This document shows, piece after piece, positions 33,540 through 45,165 of a stretch of 64,000 nt of DNA. The notes under the pieces are model-generated. The model had not been told where the DNA came from. It was given only the letters and a program-made list of their open reading frames with translations, and did not search any database. The DNA is from Neoechinorhynchus agilis (Eukaryota; Acanthocephala). Made by a program: the position numbers and the translations under genes. Each line of letters begins with the position of its first letter. Position 1 is the stretch's first letter. The DNA lies in the NCBI GenBank assembly GCA_051530055.1, contig CM121342.1, positions 8,618,001 through 8,682,000 on the forward strand, written 5' to 3'.

Positions 33540-35230
33540 GCACTCTGATTAAGTGAGTGTCGGGCCAGGTCTTTGGTCGAGACTACACCTTCCTTGCCAC
33601 CTGTGTACTGGACGAGTGCATTATGAGGATTTATACTTTTTATTGTAGCTTCTTCCACTTTATCATCGTTCTTGAGCGTCGTATTGAATTTCCTGACATA
33701 AACAGGTCCTGGTTTAATCCAAGTCGGCAAGGTGAATTTAAGCATAGGTTTTCTTTTATATTGAAAAACTCGATCATGGGGGGTTTCTCCAGTAGCAGCG
33801 CTTATTAGCATCCTTAATGAAGTTAATACTTCAGACAGTATCGTCTCCCACTCTGATGACAGCGTTCCACACTATTCCATTGAAACGTTCTACCTGTCCA
33901 TTTCCGATTGGATGATATGGACTAGAATGACTGCACGATGTCCCGATTCCCATAAGATTCTCCCGAAATTTGTCTGACATGAATGAAGAAGCTCTATCCT
34001 AATGGATGAAGTCCGGAGCGCCGAACAAGGAGACGATTGACTTTATACATGATATTGCACATTCCGATGATGTATCTCTACATGCAAAAGGATATCGACT
34101 GTATTCGTCTATCGCCATAAACAAATAAGATCTCCCAGTTCGTGTAGGTAGAGGTTCCTTAAAGTCTATAGCAATGCGTTCGAAAGGCCGCCTTGATTGA
34201 ACCAGAGTGCCCAGATCGCTCTTAAAAAAGGTCGGCTTCAGTTGCGAACAAATATCACACTTCGTCACGATCGAACGTACATCTTCGACGGAGTATGGCA
34301 GACTGATCTTGCACGTATCGATAAAGACGAGTTATTCCCGGATGACAAAGAGCTCCGTGAATTTCACTCAACGTATTCAAATCTTTGACTGCGGTAGTGT
34401 ATCCTGAAGCACACACATCTCTCGATAGCACATCTGCAACGATATTCTTTGAGCCTGCTCTATACACAATATTAAACTTGAATTCAGACAGCTCCAATCG
34501 CCAGCGAATTACTTTTTCGCTCTTTATTTTGCTACGATGCTGACAATCGAATACAAATGAGATTGAGCGTTGGTCCGTGATTATTGTGAATACCCGTCCT
34601 GATAGGTAATGACGCCAATATTTGAGTGATTGGACAATAGCCAAAGGTTCTTTTTCAACCGATCATTGATTTTTGTTTAGAGATCGAGAAAAAAGCTACC
34701 GGACATCCATCTTGACTCAAAACTGCACCGATTGCTGATTCAGAAGCATCCGTTTCTACGGTAAACGCCATTGAAAAATCTATAGTCGTCAGCGTGGATT
34801 CTATAATCTTAGTGCGCAGCGCGTCTAATGACCTCACGTGGCTTCCTTCGAGAGGAAAGGTTTCTACCCTAACCAGGGGTTGTATGTGAACTGAAAAGTT
34901 CTTACGCCATTTCGCATAATGGGAAAATAATCCAACGATTCGTCTTAACTCCTGCACATTCTGTGGTACTTTCAGATCCCGCAGAGCCTTAACTCTTTCC
35001 GGATCGGGACGTTTTAGTCCGTTCTTGATTTCATAGCCCAATATGCGTATCTTGTGAATCCCGTAAACACTTTTAACCTTGTTCAGCGTTATCCGCAACT
35101 TTTGAGCAACAGTCTGAAAATTGGCGACCGAATGATAACATCGTCCAAATAAGCATTGGTCCCGAGGAGTTTTTCTTTTCTGATAATATCATCGATTGCA
35201 CGTAAACGCCATTGAAAAATCTCTAAAGTC
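33540..35230 (-). mobile_element. Ty3/gypsy fossil (partial pol: RT end, RNase H, integrase)
   Basis: Old LTR-retrotransposon copy on the minus strand. Parts in order: end of the reverse transcriptase with its connection domain (about 34690-35100), RNase H (about 34400-34800), integrase with zinc-binding and DDE core pieces (about 33950-34300), and the integrase C-terminal domain (about 33550-33800). Gag, protease and the first half of RT are missing and no LTRs were found. It is broken in about four to six places. A short stretch of its RT region is repeated at about 35205-35235. An RLE-LINE tail has inserted at its end. Clearly inactive. Confidence 0.78.
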
Positions 35231-35339
35231 GAATATTTAATAGAATTTTAAACATGAGCTCCCGCGAACAGAGAAAGCTGATCAAAACATTGACGAGAGG
35301 AAAATCGAATTGTTCACGAGGCTGTCGTCAAATGACTTC

Positions 35340-35440
35340 ACTTGACAATTTGAGTGACGTCATCAACAAATTTTTTGACATCATCAAAAATTCGGGTGAC
35401 GTCACCAAAATTTTTTGTTACGTCATCAAAAAAAAGGAGA
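35340..35440 (+). repeat. Short tandem repeat of TGACGTCA-type words
   Basis: Four units of about 24 bp, each with TGACGTCA, TGACATCA or TACGTCA followed by a CAAAATTTTTT-like run. It lies at the 5' border of the RLE-LINE R4. Confidence 0.75.
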
Positions 35441-35444
35441 GCAG

Positions 35445-36960
35445 CAAGGAGATAATCTCGGTCTAATTGCATTCTCCCTAACAGTAAATCCAATAGCGCA
35501 CTCTCTCCATTCCAACTTCAACGCTTGGTACTTGGATGACGCTACGCTTGGAGGTGATCCCTCCGTTGTATTGCCTGATTTGGAGACGCTGATTAGGGAG
35601 ACCTCGAGAACAGGCATTGAGCTCAATGCTGGAAAGTGTTAGCTTCTAGTATTAATTTTCGAAGACGCCGCAAAGTCAAAGAGCTAATGTATGGGTTTGA
35701 GGCCGTAGCTCCAGGTCTGAAACTCGTGACTGCAGAGCAACTCAGCCTCCAGGGCAATTGCGTCTTTGATTCAAATGTGGAAGCTGGTATCGGCCGTATC
35801 ATACCGAAACGTTCGTTGCTGTGCGATAAGGTGAGCGCTCTCTCGGCTCACGAAGCGTTATTTCTGATAAAGAACGCACTTTTTATCCCTAAATTGTTAG
35901 CAACATTCTTCAAACATAAGGAAGGATTGGCTAAGCTCGACGACAAGTTGAGGGCTTGTCTCGAGCGTATTTTAAATGTCCAGCTCTCAGATGATTCGTG
36001 GCAACAAGCTTCATTGCCTGTGTCATCTGGGGATTGGGCATTCGGGCGCTAGAAGACGGTGCCTTGCCAGCCTTTCTTGGATCGTATGAGGGGAGTCAAC
36101 CAATAGTGAAGAAAATTCTGAGACAAAAGTTTTGTCTCGGCCAAGACTTTTTGGTGGCAGTTGAAGGATTTTGCCAGCAGACAGGCGCTAGCCATGTTCC
36201 CTTGAATGGCTTCAGACAGTCGATCTGGGACAGACCTCTCGTCGCGAGAGCTCACATCTCTCTATTTTCAGGTTCTCGCGATGGGGTCGTCCGAGATAAG
36301 GTAACGAGGATAGCAGTGTCCTTATGGCTTGGTCTCCCGATATGCACGCCCCATCGCTGTCGATGTGGGTCTTTGGTTGATGCTTTCGGGCGACACGGTC
36401 TCGTTTGCCGAAAGTCAGGAGGAAGGTTCTCGCGCAATCCTGAGATCAAAACGGAAATTTCTGGGGCGTTGAGAACGGCGAACTTCCACAACATCTTGGA
36501 ACCCGCCCATCTTTGTCGACTAGACGGTCGTCGGCCTGACGGAATTTCAGTTTTTCCGTGGCGGGAGGGCAAATGCCTTCTCTGGGACGCCACGTCTGTG
36601 GACACCCTCGCAGTAAGCAACATTCCTTACTCTCTCGAAATCGCTGGAGGTGCAGCCATTGCAGCGGAATGGAGAAAAGGTACGAAAATATAGGGATTTA
36701 GCAAAGGCCCACTATTTTGTCCCCTTCGGAGTAGAGACGTATGGAACGCTTGGCAGCTCGGCACTCACTATGCTCCAGGATCGCTCGAAGAAATTGAGAG
36801 AAACGGCCGGCGATGCACGAGCAGGTGTATTCGTGCGACCAAATATCTCGCTCGCAGTACAACGAGGCAATGCTGCTAGCGTGATTGAGACAGCCGAGGA
36901 AGGAGAGAAGCTTTAATTTCGTGAACGGTGGTGATTGCACGTTTTGTGTTTTATTATTGT
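35445..36960 (+). mobile_element. RLE-type LINE copy R4 (RT end, endonuclease, 3' tail)
   Basis: 5'-truncated copy. GLIAFSLTVNPIAHSLHSNF and WYLDDATLGGDPSVVL (RT YxDD box) come first, then the RT C-terminal region. After that come CRCGSLVDAFGRHGLVCRKS (Cys/His cluster), GRRPDGISVFPWREGK and LLWDATSVDTLAVSNI (PD-(D/E)xK-like pattern), KYRDLAKAHYFVPFGVE, and a stop after EEGEKL. The tail holds GGTGGTGATTGCACG and ends in TTATTATTGTAAAA. Frame changes lie near 35640, 36030 and 36680. This copy shows best that the family has a restriction-like and not an AP endonuclease. Confidence 0.78.
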
Positions 36961-37492
36961 AAAACTTATTGTATTTGTCTTACAACAATTGGATCACTGA
37001 TTTAGAATTTCTAAGTTTTTAATGATTAATAACAAATGGTTTAGTTTCTCTTTTAACAAACGGTTAACATATGATCTTCTTGAAAGTCAGAGAAGAACAA
37101 AACAATATTAAGCGATCTGCAATTGAAGGAATTTATACAAATCGCACAAAACATGATGTAGAGAAGGATTTACGGATTTTTCAGCAACTATTGGCTTTCC
37201 TTTTCGAATTAATTGTTTGTGGGATAGATGGAAGGAGTGCCTTCTTGGGAGTTTTGATATCGGTCCTAAACACGGGCACTCCACTTTTCCCAATTGAAAA
37301 TAAAGCAAACACAACGACATTGCAGGATCCTAACCGAGTGACTTTAATCACGTGTACAGCTGTAATAATAAATATACGAAATCGTTAGTATTTCGGGCAA
37401 CTACATAGAACACACTCAATACTTTTGTTTTAAAATTTATTAAGTTGGTAAATGGAAATGACAAGTATGAAATGAACGTAAAATCTTAATAT
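36961..37492. other. Spacer, no recognisable gene
   Basis: A 105-codon frame at 37071-37388 (+) and one on the other strand show no motif I know. It lies between the R4 tail and the 3' end of cystinosin B. Confidence 0.35.
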
Positions 37493-39066
37493 CTAATTTT
37501 GATCGCTGTAGTAGTCATCACTAAAGCTTCCTGATTTTGTGAACTTCCTTTGTGGATATAGAACGTAATGTTGGATTATGAAGAGACAATCGAAGCCCAT
37601 TGATAGGATGGCCAGACCAAATTTGACGGGATTTCCGAATATAATATCGATACTATTAAAGTTATATGCCATCAGTGCCTGTTGAAGAGGGCTAAGAACG
37701 GATCCGGTGATGTCAAGTAGAATATTTCCAATACTCCACCCGACAGTGCTTTTCCTTTTGAAATTGAAATACGCCTTCATAAAAATGAGTGGATGATTCG
37801 GATTAAAACAAACTCACTTGTGGAACGTATTTTATTCCCGTAACGATAAGTTTAACATACGAAAACATGTAGAGAACCTGGACGACGTCCGTCTTTCCGG
37901 CTGCTTCGACAATTATGGTAATCAAAGGAATTAGAGAAAGTGCCACAATCGTTAGAATCCCAATTTTCGATACTCGTTGATCTCCGCGCTAGATTGACAG
38001 AGATGATAAAGGAAATATGCCCAGTTGTCTTTCAAACAAATTCAGTCGAACCTCATAAATCAAGCATTGGATGGCCGTTATTAGGCAAGCGAGAAAGGCA
38101 TGTAATGAAAAAACTACATCGTTAAGCGCAAGAGGAAGTTCGGTTTCATTAGGGTTTTTATCGAAATATATTTCCTTAGTAAAAATGAGAATAATTGAAT
38201 TTTTCACATTTATAACTTGCTTGGACTTGTTTTATAAAGAACAATCCAATATTGAATACGGACATTGAGAAGAATCCGAGAATATTTAAAGCCAAAAAGT
38301 CGAAATGGAGTCCAATAACGCTGAATGAAAAGTTTGTTTGACCATTATAAATATTTGATTTTAACCAAAACCTTTTCCGTTTAAAATCTAACCATATTTG
38401 CGGATAAAAACTGACGGACCAAGCGACAAAGTATCCCCAACCGATTACATCAGTGAAAATGTTCAATGATGCTGATTTGTAAATCAATATCGATATCCGA
38501 TCTGGCTCGAGACTATGTAGTTATTGAGTATTAGAATTTTTCATTTCAATGTTCTATTGTTACCTTATCGTTTCGTCTGCAGTTGCCTCTAGAATTAGCC
38601 TGCCCGTTTTGTTATTTACACTCACCACAATTTTCTGCCTGTTTGTCTCGAACTTACATGGTGCAAATCGAAGTGTAGTGATCTTAGACGAAACGTTCAA
38701 GAAGTCCAACGCACTCTCATTACCACCAGTGAACCATAAAAAAATGTTGACGTTGAAATCGGAATCCGGTAGCTTTTGTGTCAAATCTCGAGCCCTGAAC
38801 ATTCAATGACAGCACTCTTTTTTAAATTGTATTAAGTTTAATAGAAACGTACTTTGCGTACACTTCAAGATCATTTTCCTTTCTCAATTGAACATAAAGC
38901 TTGTCGGGTTTTACTTTAACATCACCAATTGAATCGGTTAGATTCTTACATTGGACAACGCCGTAAATATAGACTTGATTTAAAAGAATAAGGAAAGTAT
39001 TATTCATGATTTGTTTTGGATTTTACCTGATAATATCACTATAGTGCAAAAACTGATGATTTTCAT
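37493..39066 (-). CDS. CTNS: Cystinosin paralog B
   Basis: Complete eight-exon gene of about 402 residues: exons 39027-39066, 38853-38973, 38564-38794, 38372-38512, 38221-38320, 38052-38174, 37818-37988 and 37493-37774. Exon 1 encodes a signal peptide, MKIISFCTIVIL, running into exon 2 (YIYGVVQC). Then come the lumenal domain (KLPDSDFNVNIFLWFTGGNE), [35 protein letters not shown], and the second PQ loop with [20 protein letters not shown]. The intron after exon 5 starts with GCAAGT, a GC-AG intron, where A and C have GT. Exon lengths 121, 231, 141, 100, 123 and 171 are shared exactly with C. Its lumenal half is diverged from A and C while its last exons are close to C. Expected in the lysosomal membrane exporting cystine with protons. 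Confidence 0.92.
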
Positions 39067-39840
39067 TAGCACTATTTTCGTCCGATTAACTGTCTCAATA
39101 TTAGAGGGAGATTAAAACTATGCAGAAAGTTAAACCAAAGCTTTCTTTTCTTGCTTATAGTCAAGAAATCAAAAAATATATTAATTTTTAACTTTAGGAA
39201 AAAAATCTTAAAGTCCTATCGTGTTCACAGGCATCAATTTATACTTCACAGACTTTTGCGTCAAATACAACTTGCCCGACAATTCAGTGAAATCGAGCTG
39301 TTGATTTCACAGATTTGTCGGATAGCTCGGTTCTAACGTTCGCAACTTGTTCAAAGTGCATTGTTAATAGAGAACTATATGTAGTCTGTCTCTATGTGTG
39401 ATTTGGTGTTTAGTTTTTGTCGACTAAGTAATAGTGGAAACCCGGATAAGGGCAAATTTTATAACCTTTGCAGCATGCATATTTTGTACTAAATTTTAAA
39501 TTCATTAAAATTCATCCATTGAGTCGCTCGATCTTTTTAGTCGAATTTTGCTGAAGACAACGTACTTCAAATAAAATGAAGTAAAGGAAAGTGGGTATTA
39601 TCAATTTAATAGAAGGTGTCTTTATATGGCGGAAATTTTGAAGAAGCTTATTAGGTCCGATATTTCGAAGGCATAAGATTGTGCTGAGATATCGGACCTA
39701 ATAAATTATTTCAATTTTTTCGCCATTTAAAAACATGAAAAATTGAATAGAAAGTATTTAATGAAAAGAAAGCCAATAATGATTTATTAATAATCCAAAA
39801 CTAAGCAGGGCTTGTTTCTTATTGGCCGAAAATTTAAAGA
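39067..39840. other. Spacer with a small palindrome at 39635-39722
   Basis: 5' flank of cystinosin B, AT-rich, no gene seen. 39635-39722 is an imperfect inverted repeat: GGCGGAAATTTTGAAGAAG, TTAGGTCCGATATTTC and their complements. It contains a TGAAGAAG word and GATATTTC like the other palindromes of the window. Confidence 0.5.
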
Positions 39841-40211
39841 CAAATAAATTGATTTTTTTGAAACAGTTTATTTTATTACACTTTTTGTTACACACACAAC
39901 AACAAAACGTTTAAACAATCACCATCGTCCACGAAGAAGAGACATCGCTCTCCTCTGAGTGGTCGTGACCACACTCGCTTGCCGCCTCCACTACCGACGA
40001 CACCGATGCCGTCCCCTCGCTTCGCTCAGGGATGGCACGTTCCTCGCTTCGCTCGGAACCTGGAGAAACGCAGCGGGCGTGGTCGCGACCACTGAGGGGA
40101 GAGCGATGCCTCTTCTTCGTGGACGGTGGTGATTGTTTAAACGTTTTGTTGTTGTGTGTAACAAAAAGTGTAATAAAATAAACTGTCTCAAAAAAATAAA
40201 TTGATGCAATT
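39841..40211. mobile_element. Fold-back element with ~135-bp inverted arms
   Basis: The left arm 39841-39975 and right arm 40073-40211 are near-perfect inverted copies: AAATTGATTTTTTTGA, TTTATTTTATTACACTTTTT, GTTTAAACAATCACC, GTCCACGAAGAAGAG. The ~95-bp centre has CGACGACACCGATGCCGTCC and CCTCGCTTCGCTC twice. The arm word TTCGTGGACGGTGGTGATTG matches the 3' tail of RLE-LINEs R1 and R4, and the centre matches 29880-29930 and 43340-43380. It looks like two LINE tails, or related termini, joined head to head. Confidence 0.75.
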
Positions 40212-40479
40212 TTTAAATAAACCAGTTATTTATTATTAATAGTGACAATGAAGACCGTCTAACACGTCCGAGCAACTTTCCTAAAATATACAGCAGCAAA
40301 TGGTAGCTTGTTATGTTGTTAAAGTTCATAGCAACTTAAAAATCCCAAAGAAAAATTATTTTCAGTATAACTTTGTACATTTAATTGACATTAATTATTA
40401 GATATTTGCAATCATTAATTAAATCTACATTTTTCGGGCATTGCTTTCTTTAGACAAGAAATCCTCAGTAGCTACCGTC

Positions 40480-43230
40480 CTAATGTAACGGTCGAAAGGA
40501 TGAGCCAGTGATTCGTCTCAATCTCTTAGACCATTGTTTGACCAGGTCCTGCGCCGCGGTACCAAACGACCTGATTCTCTCGACGCCAAAGGGAACAGAA
40601 TAATGATTTCGACTCAGATCCCTGTATTTTGTCCTTTTCGTTCCTCAGTGGCGGTTGCTGCTCCCCCTCCGGTTTAACAGTGGCGAATTTTATGTTGCCG
40701 GCTGCGAGCGTGTCAACGAACGTGGCGTCCCAGAGAAGGCATTTTCCTTCTCGTCACGGGAATACTGTGACACCGTCCGGTCTACGGCAGCCATCGAGTT
40801 GGCAAAGATTGCTCGGCTCTAGGATGTTTGGCGCATTCTCAATATTCAGGGCACGACTAAGATTTGCATTCACTTAGGCGTGCCGTGAGTACCTTCCGCC
40901 AGATTGCCGACAGACGAGACCATAGCGTCCCGATGGTTTCACGGTCGCTCCGCAACGGCAACGATGGGATGTGCACATCGGAACCCCAAGTCTCAGTTGG
41001 TCACTACAATCTTTACTGTCTCGTTGGAGTGAACCCACAGAAACGATTTGGATAGCACTGAGCCAATCACCTGATTCTATTTTAGAGACTGCCGCCAATC
41101 TAGTTCGGTTCACCAGGTCACGAGATTCTGAAAATAAAGAGTTATGGATTCTCGCTACCATGGGTTAGTCCAAACTGATTGTTTGCAACCATCAACGGGT
41201 ACCTGCTCGCTGCCTGAATCTCCACAACAAAGATTAAGAGCCTCCACGAAATCTTCATCCAAAGTATAATTCTCGCCAAGAAAAGATTGAACTATTTTGC
41301 GGCTCGCTTCATACGATCCCAAATAAGCTGGCAGAGAAATACCAGCTTTTTTTCGGATACCCAAACCGCCGGACAGCACAATCAATGACACTTGTCTGAC
41401 AGCTGAGTATTTAAAATTTTCTCGAGAGAGGCTTTCACCGTCTCGTCTAATTCTGTCAGCTTTTCCTTATGTCTAAAAAAGGTGTTGTGCGCAGCTTATA
41501 CAGCAATTTGGGAAATATAGGATGTTCTTGATCAGGAACAGAGCTTCGTGTGAAGATGATTCATCAACTCGTTCGCACAGCACCGACAGTTGCGGTTGAA
41601 GATTGGCGATTTCGGCGTCAGTAATATGACCAAAAATGCAACTTTCTAGAAGACTCAACAGGTCTAAAGTGATCAATTCTATCCTGGGGGGGGTCAGGTT
41701 CTGCAAATCTTTCACGATAGTTTGCCTGATAGCCTCATCTTCCACATTCATCACTAAAATCTCGCATTTCGCAGGCCGCCTCCTTCACGAGTGTCTCCAA
41801 ATCGCGTAGTACTACAGAATGGTTACCTCCGAGCGTGGCATTGTCCAGATACCAGCCGTTAAGGCTGGACTGGAGAGAGTGCGCGACGAGATTGACTGTG
41901 AGTGAGAAGGCTATCGGGCCCAAAGGGATCCCTTTGTTGAGCCCCTCTTTCTGACCACAAAACGGTTATCGAACAACAAGGGAGCTGACGTCCCATAAGC
42001 ATGCACGAAATAGCGAAATGCTTTTGTCGTGCGATCTCTAACTACTTTGAGCAAATCTGGTCGGTAAACTGTGTTGAATGCATTTTTGAAATCACATTTC
42101 AAGATAACGCACAGCTTTGAGTTTCCGGTGATGAACGTGCAGAGTGATTGAACGATCGCCTCTGCGCCACAGGGTGTACAGCAGCCTAACTGGGTGGGGC
42201 GAAGCAGTATCCCTACTTTTTCCAAGATCCTTTTATTTTAATTTTTTGCTGTTAAGCGGCGCAAAGTAAAAGAAATATATGGGAGGAATATCACTTTCCT
42301 TTTTCGCGAGGGCACACAAAGATGTGCCGAAAAATAACTCAGTTGCCTTCGGAATCAACTCTCCCCTACAAATTGGTCTACTAAGCGTGCCAATTCATCT
42401 TCAAGGGACTGGGCAGCGTCGCCCACTGAAAAAGAAGTCATATCCTTTAGGTGTTGGGGTTGCAGCCCGTCAAATCCGTGAGCTGATCCGTTAGCAAAAG
42501 AGGAGATTGCCATCTTCAATTCTGATTTCGATGATAAAACATAAGAGATCGTATCGAAGGAGGGGGATTTGACGAAAAACTGCCGACCGCCGCGACTCGG
42601 ATGTTTGGTACGAAGAGTTCGTAAAGTTTCTTCGTAATCTTTGGCGAGACTGTCCATTGATGATAAAAGACAAACTGCTCCTCTGACATCTCCGTATGCG
42701 AGCTTCGAAGAAACGCGTTCAGCAAGCGACCGATTTGAGTTTCGGCGACGGTCAGGCTCCAGGATACACTCCTTACGTAGTCCGCATGCGGTCGAAATGC
42801 ATTGAATAAAATTTTCGTCAAAAGAACTTCTTCGCTCTTTTATTTTTGTGGTCAGAGATCCCTCAGAAATATCACCAGCGGAAAACACAAGTCTAGGGAA
42901 CGCAAAAAGACGCATCCACGACAACTCTGAGTAAGTCTCGATGCAGTCTGTCAATAAAGAGGTGAATCTCTTTGCGGTCTAATATCGCGCACCCCTTGGG
43001 ATTCTTTCCAGAACGTTCCTGGGCAGAACTCGCACAATGTTCCCTACAAATGGAATTTCATTTTGTACTGGTGATGTCGTGAGAGGATTCTGGCGCACAC
43101 CACCAATGGACTTAGGGGGTGAACTGCAACCGCCGCAGCGTGAATTACGGAGTCCATGGACCCTAAGAACTCCTGTTTTCTTCAGGGAGAAAATCATATC
43201 ACAAACCTCACATATTCCTGTTGAGAAGCT
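40480..43230 (-). mobile_element. RLE-type LINE copy R5, longest copy
   Basis: Minus strand, from 5' to 3': a zinc finger (CEVCDMIFSLKKTGVLRVHG, plus a later Cys, at about 43130-43212), an N-terminal domain (42355-42954), and RT with FANGSAHGFDGLQPQHLKDM, LRPTQLGCCTPCGAEAI, VILKCDFKNAFNTV and GWYLDNATLGG. There follow the Cys/His cluster HRCRCGATVKPSGRYGLVCR, the endonuclease part CRRPDGVTVFP and LLWDATFVDTLAAGNI, and KYRDLSRNHYSVPFGVE. Zinc finger + RT + C-terminal CCHC-like cluster + PD-(D/E)xK is the layout of R2-group LINEs. It is interrupted by several stops and shifts and a small rearranged patch at 42230-42350. The YxDD box reads YLDN here, a loss of a catalytic Asp. Confidence 0.8.
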
Positions 43231-43558
43231 TGGTCATGTGGTACCCTTGGCTGACGAAGTTTAAACAATCACATTGACGTTATTCTCTTTACTTGGCTCG
43301 TTTTGGGTGGACAAGTTTCCGTCTTCATATTGTCGTCTAGCATCCAGGTGCCGGGCGAGACGGCATCGGTGTCGTCGAAAAATCAATAACAAATCAGATT
43401 GGAATCAAAACATACCCTAAGAAAAATATAATTGAGGATTTAAGAATGTTTATACGAAACCGATGCAATGTGAACAATCGTTCATGCATATCTTGTTTAA
43501 AAGTCTGGCAATAATATTTTCCTAAGATGCTTTATTAGATCAAACTTTCGCACGCTTG
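43231..43558. other. Spacer with a repeat word shared with other borders
   Basis: 43265-43380 carries GTTTAAACAATCAC and (reversed) the CGACGACACCGATGCCGTC word of 29880 and 39985. It is probably another piece of the fold-back/RLE-LINE end family. The rest is unassigned. Confidence 0.45.
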
Positions 43559-45165
43559 TTATTCAATCGATATATCGGTTTTTTGTTCACTTGAATCCGT
43601 ATTTTCAGATAAAGAAACACTGTTTTCGTCCGGAACAGTTTTGGATTGATTGTATTTCCTCTGTGGATATAGAACGTAATGTTGGATTATGAAGAGACAA
43701 TCAAAGCCCATTGATAGGATGGCCAGACCAAATTTGACGGGATTTCCGAATATAATATCGATACTATTAAAGTTATATGCCATCAGTGACTGTTGTAAAA
43801 GACTAAGAACGGATCCGGTGATGTCAAGTAGAATATTTCCAATACTCCACCCGACAGTGCTTTTCCTTTTGAAATTGAAATACGCCTTCATAAAAATGAG
43901 TGGATGATTCGGATTAAAACAAACTCACTTGTGGAACGTATTTTATTCCGGTAACGATAAGTTTAACATACGAAAACATGTAGAGAACCTGGACGACGTC
44001 CGTCTTTCCGGCTGCTTCGACAATTATGGTAATCAAAGGAATTAGAGAAAGTGCCACAATCATTAGAATCCCAATTTTCGATACTCGTTGACCTCCGCGC
44101 TATATTCAAAAAAATAGACTAAAGACTTCTAAAAGAAAACTATGACAAACTTCGTAGATTAAAGATTGAACGGCGGTGATCAGACAAGCGAAAAGAGCGT
44201 GAAGAGCGAAGACGATATCATTGAGCGCAAGAGGAAGTTCGGTTTCATTTGGGTTTTTATTGAAATAAATTTCCTTTTCAAGGAATGGTGATCATCAATG
44301 CGAATTAGAGACGAATACCTGAACGCGTTCAATAAAGAACAGTCCAACGTTAAATACAGACATTGACAAGAATCCGAGAATGTTGAGAGCCAGAAAATCA
44401 AAATTAAGTCCAACGACACTGCATGAAAATGTTTTAGATTTGAATTTAGATTTCACAAACTTTAAAAAAAGTTACCTTTTCCTTTGAAAATTTAGCCATA
44501 TTTGTGGATAAAAACTGACGGACCAAACTACAAAGTATCCCCAACCGATTACATCAGTGAAGATGTTCAATGATGCTGATTTGTAAATCAATATCGATAT
44601 CCGAGCAGGTTTGAGACTGGTTATTTTTGGGTTAAAAGATACAAGAAGCAGAAATGAACTCACTTAAATGTTTCGTTTGAATTGGCTTCCAGAATGACTC
44701 GTCCCGTTTTATTTCTCGCGTACACATAAATCTCCTGCTTGTTTGTTTCTAGCTGTTTGTTTTGAAATCGAAGTGCAACAATTTCCGGAGAAACACTTAA
44801 AAGTTCCGTTTCACTCTCATTGCCGCCACTGTTCCATAAAGTAAGCATTACACAGAAATCAGAGGTCGATACATTTTGAGATGGATTGTTGATCCTAAAA
44901 AGGAGATAAGTCGCTTCGGAGTCTACAGACGCAAACCTGGCGAAAAGGTTTAATTGTTTCTCTCTCTGCCTTTGAACATATTGTTTGTTCGGCCTAATTT
45001 GAAGACTTCCCACATATTCTTTATTATCGATACATTGGGCGACGTCGAAAATAAATACTAATAAGTCGATTTTTTAGATTTTTTCGAGTGGTTTTTACCT
45101 AATATCATTATAAATAAAACTGAATATGCATTAAACCGACAAATTGGTACATTGAATCGAGTCAT
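43559..45165 (-). CDS. CTNS: Cystinosin paralog C
   Basis: Complete eight-exon gene of about 426 residues: exons 45099-45165, 44937-45057, 44664-44894, 44476-44616, 44319-44418, 44151-44273, 43929-44099 and 43559-43885. It starts [20 protein letters not shown], a signal peptide, then a lumenal domain with several N-x-S/T sites ([21 protein letters not shown]). Next come [34 protein letters not shown], the second PQ loop, and a long acidic Ser-rich cytosolic tail ([16 protein letters not shown]). The 42-bp intron 44895-44936 is a multiple of three, so the frame stays open if it is retained; the exon length shared with B shows that it is an intron. Exons 3-6 match A almost exactly, whereas parts of exons 7-8 match B. 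The start ATG directly follows CTCAG. Confidence 0.92.

Noticed and set aside
37071-37388. 105-codon frame as a gene
   Set aside because: No motif, no neighbour logic, and an equally open frame on the other strand.
38986-39007. MNNTFLILLN as the start of cystinosin B
   Set aside because: This ATG lies inside the first intron; the spliced leader MKIISFCTIVIL gives a proper signal peptide.
44895-44936. Reading cystinosin C through the 42-bp intron
   Set aside because: The frame stays open, but exon lengths of paralog B and GT-AG ends show that it is an intron.
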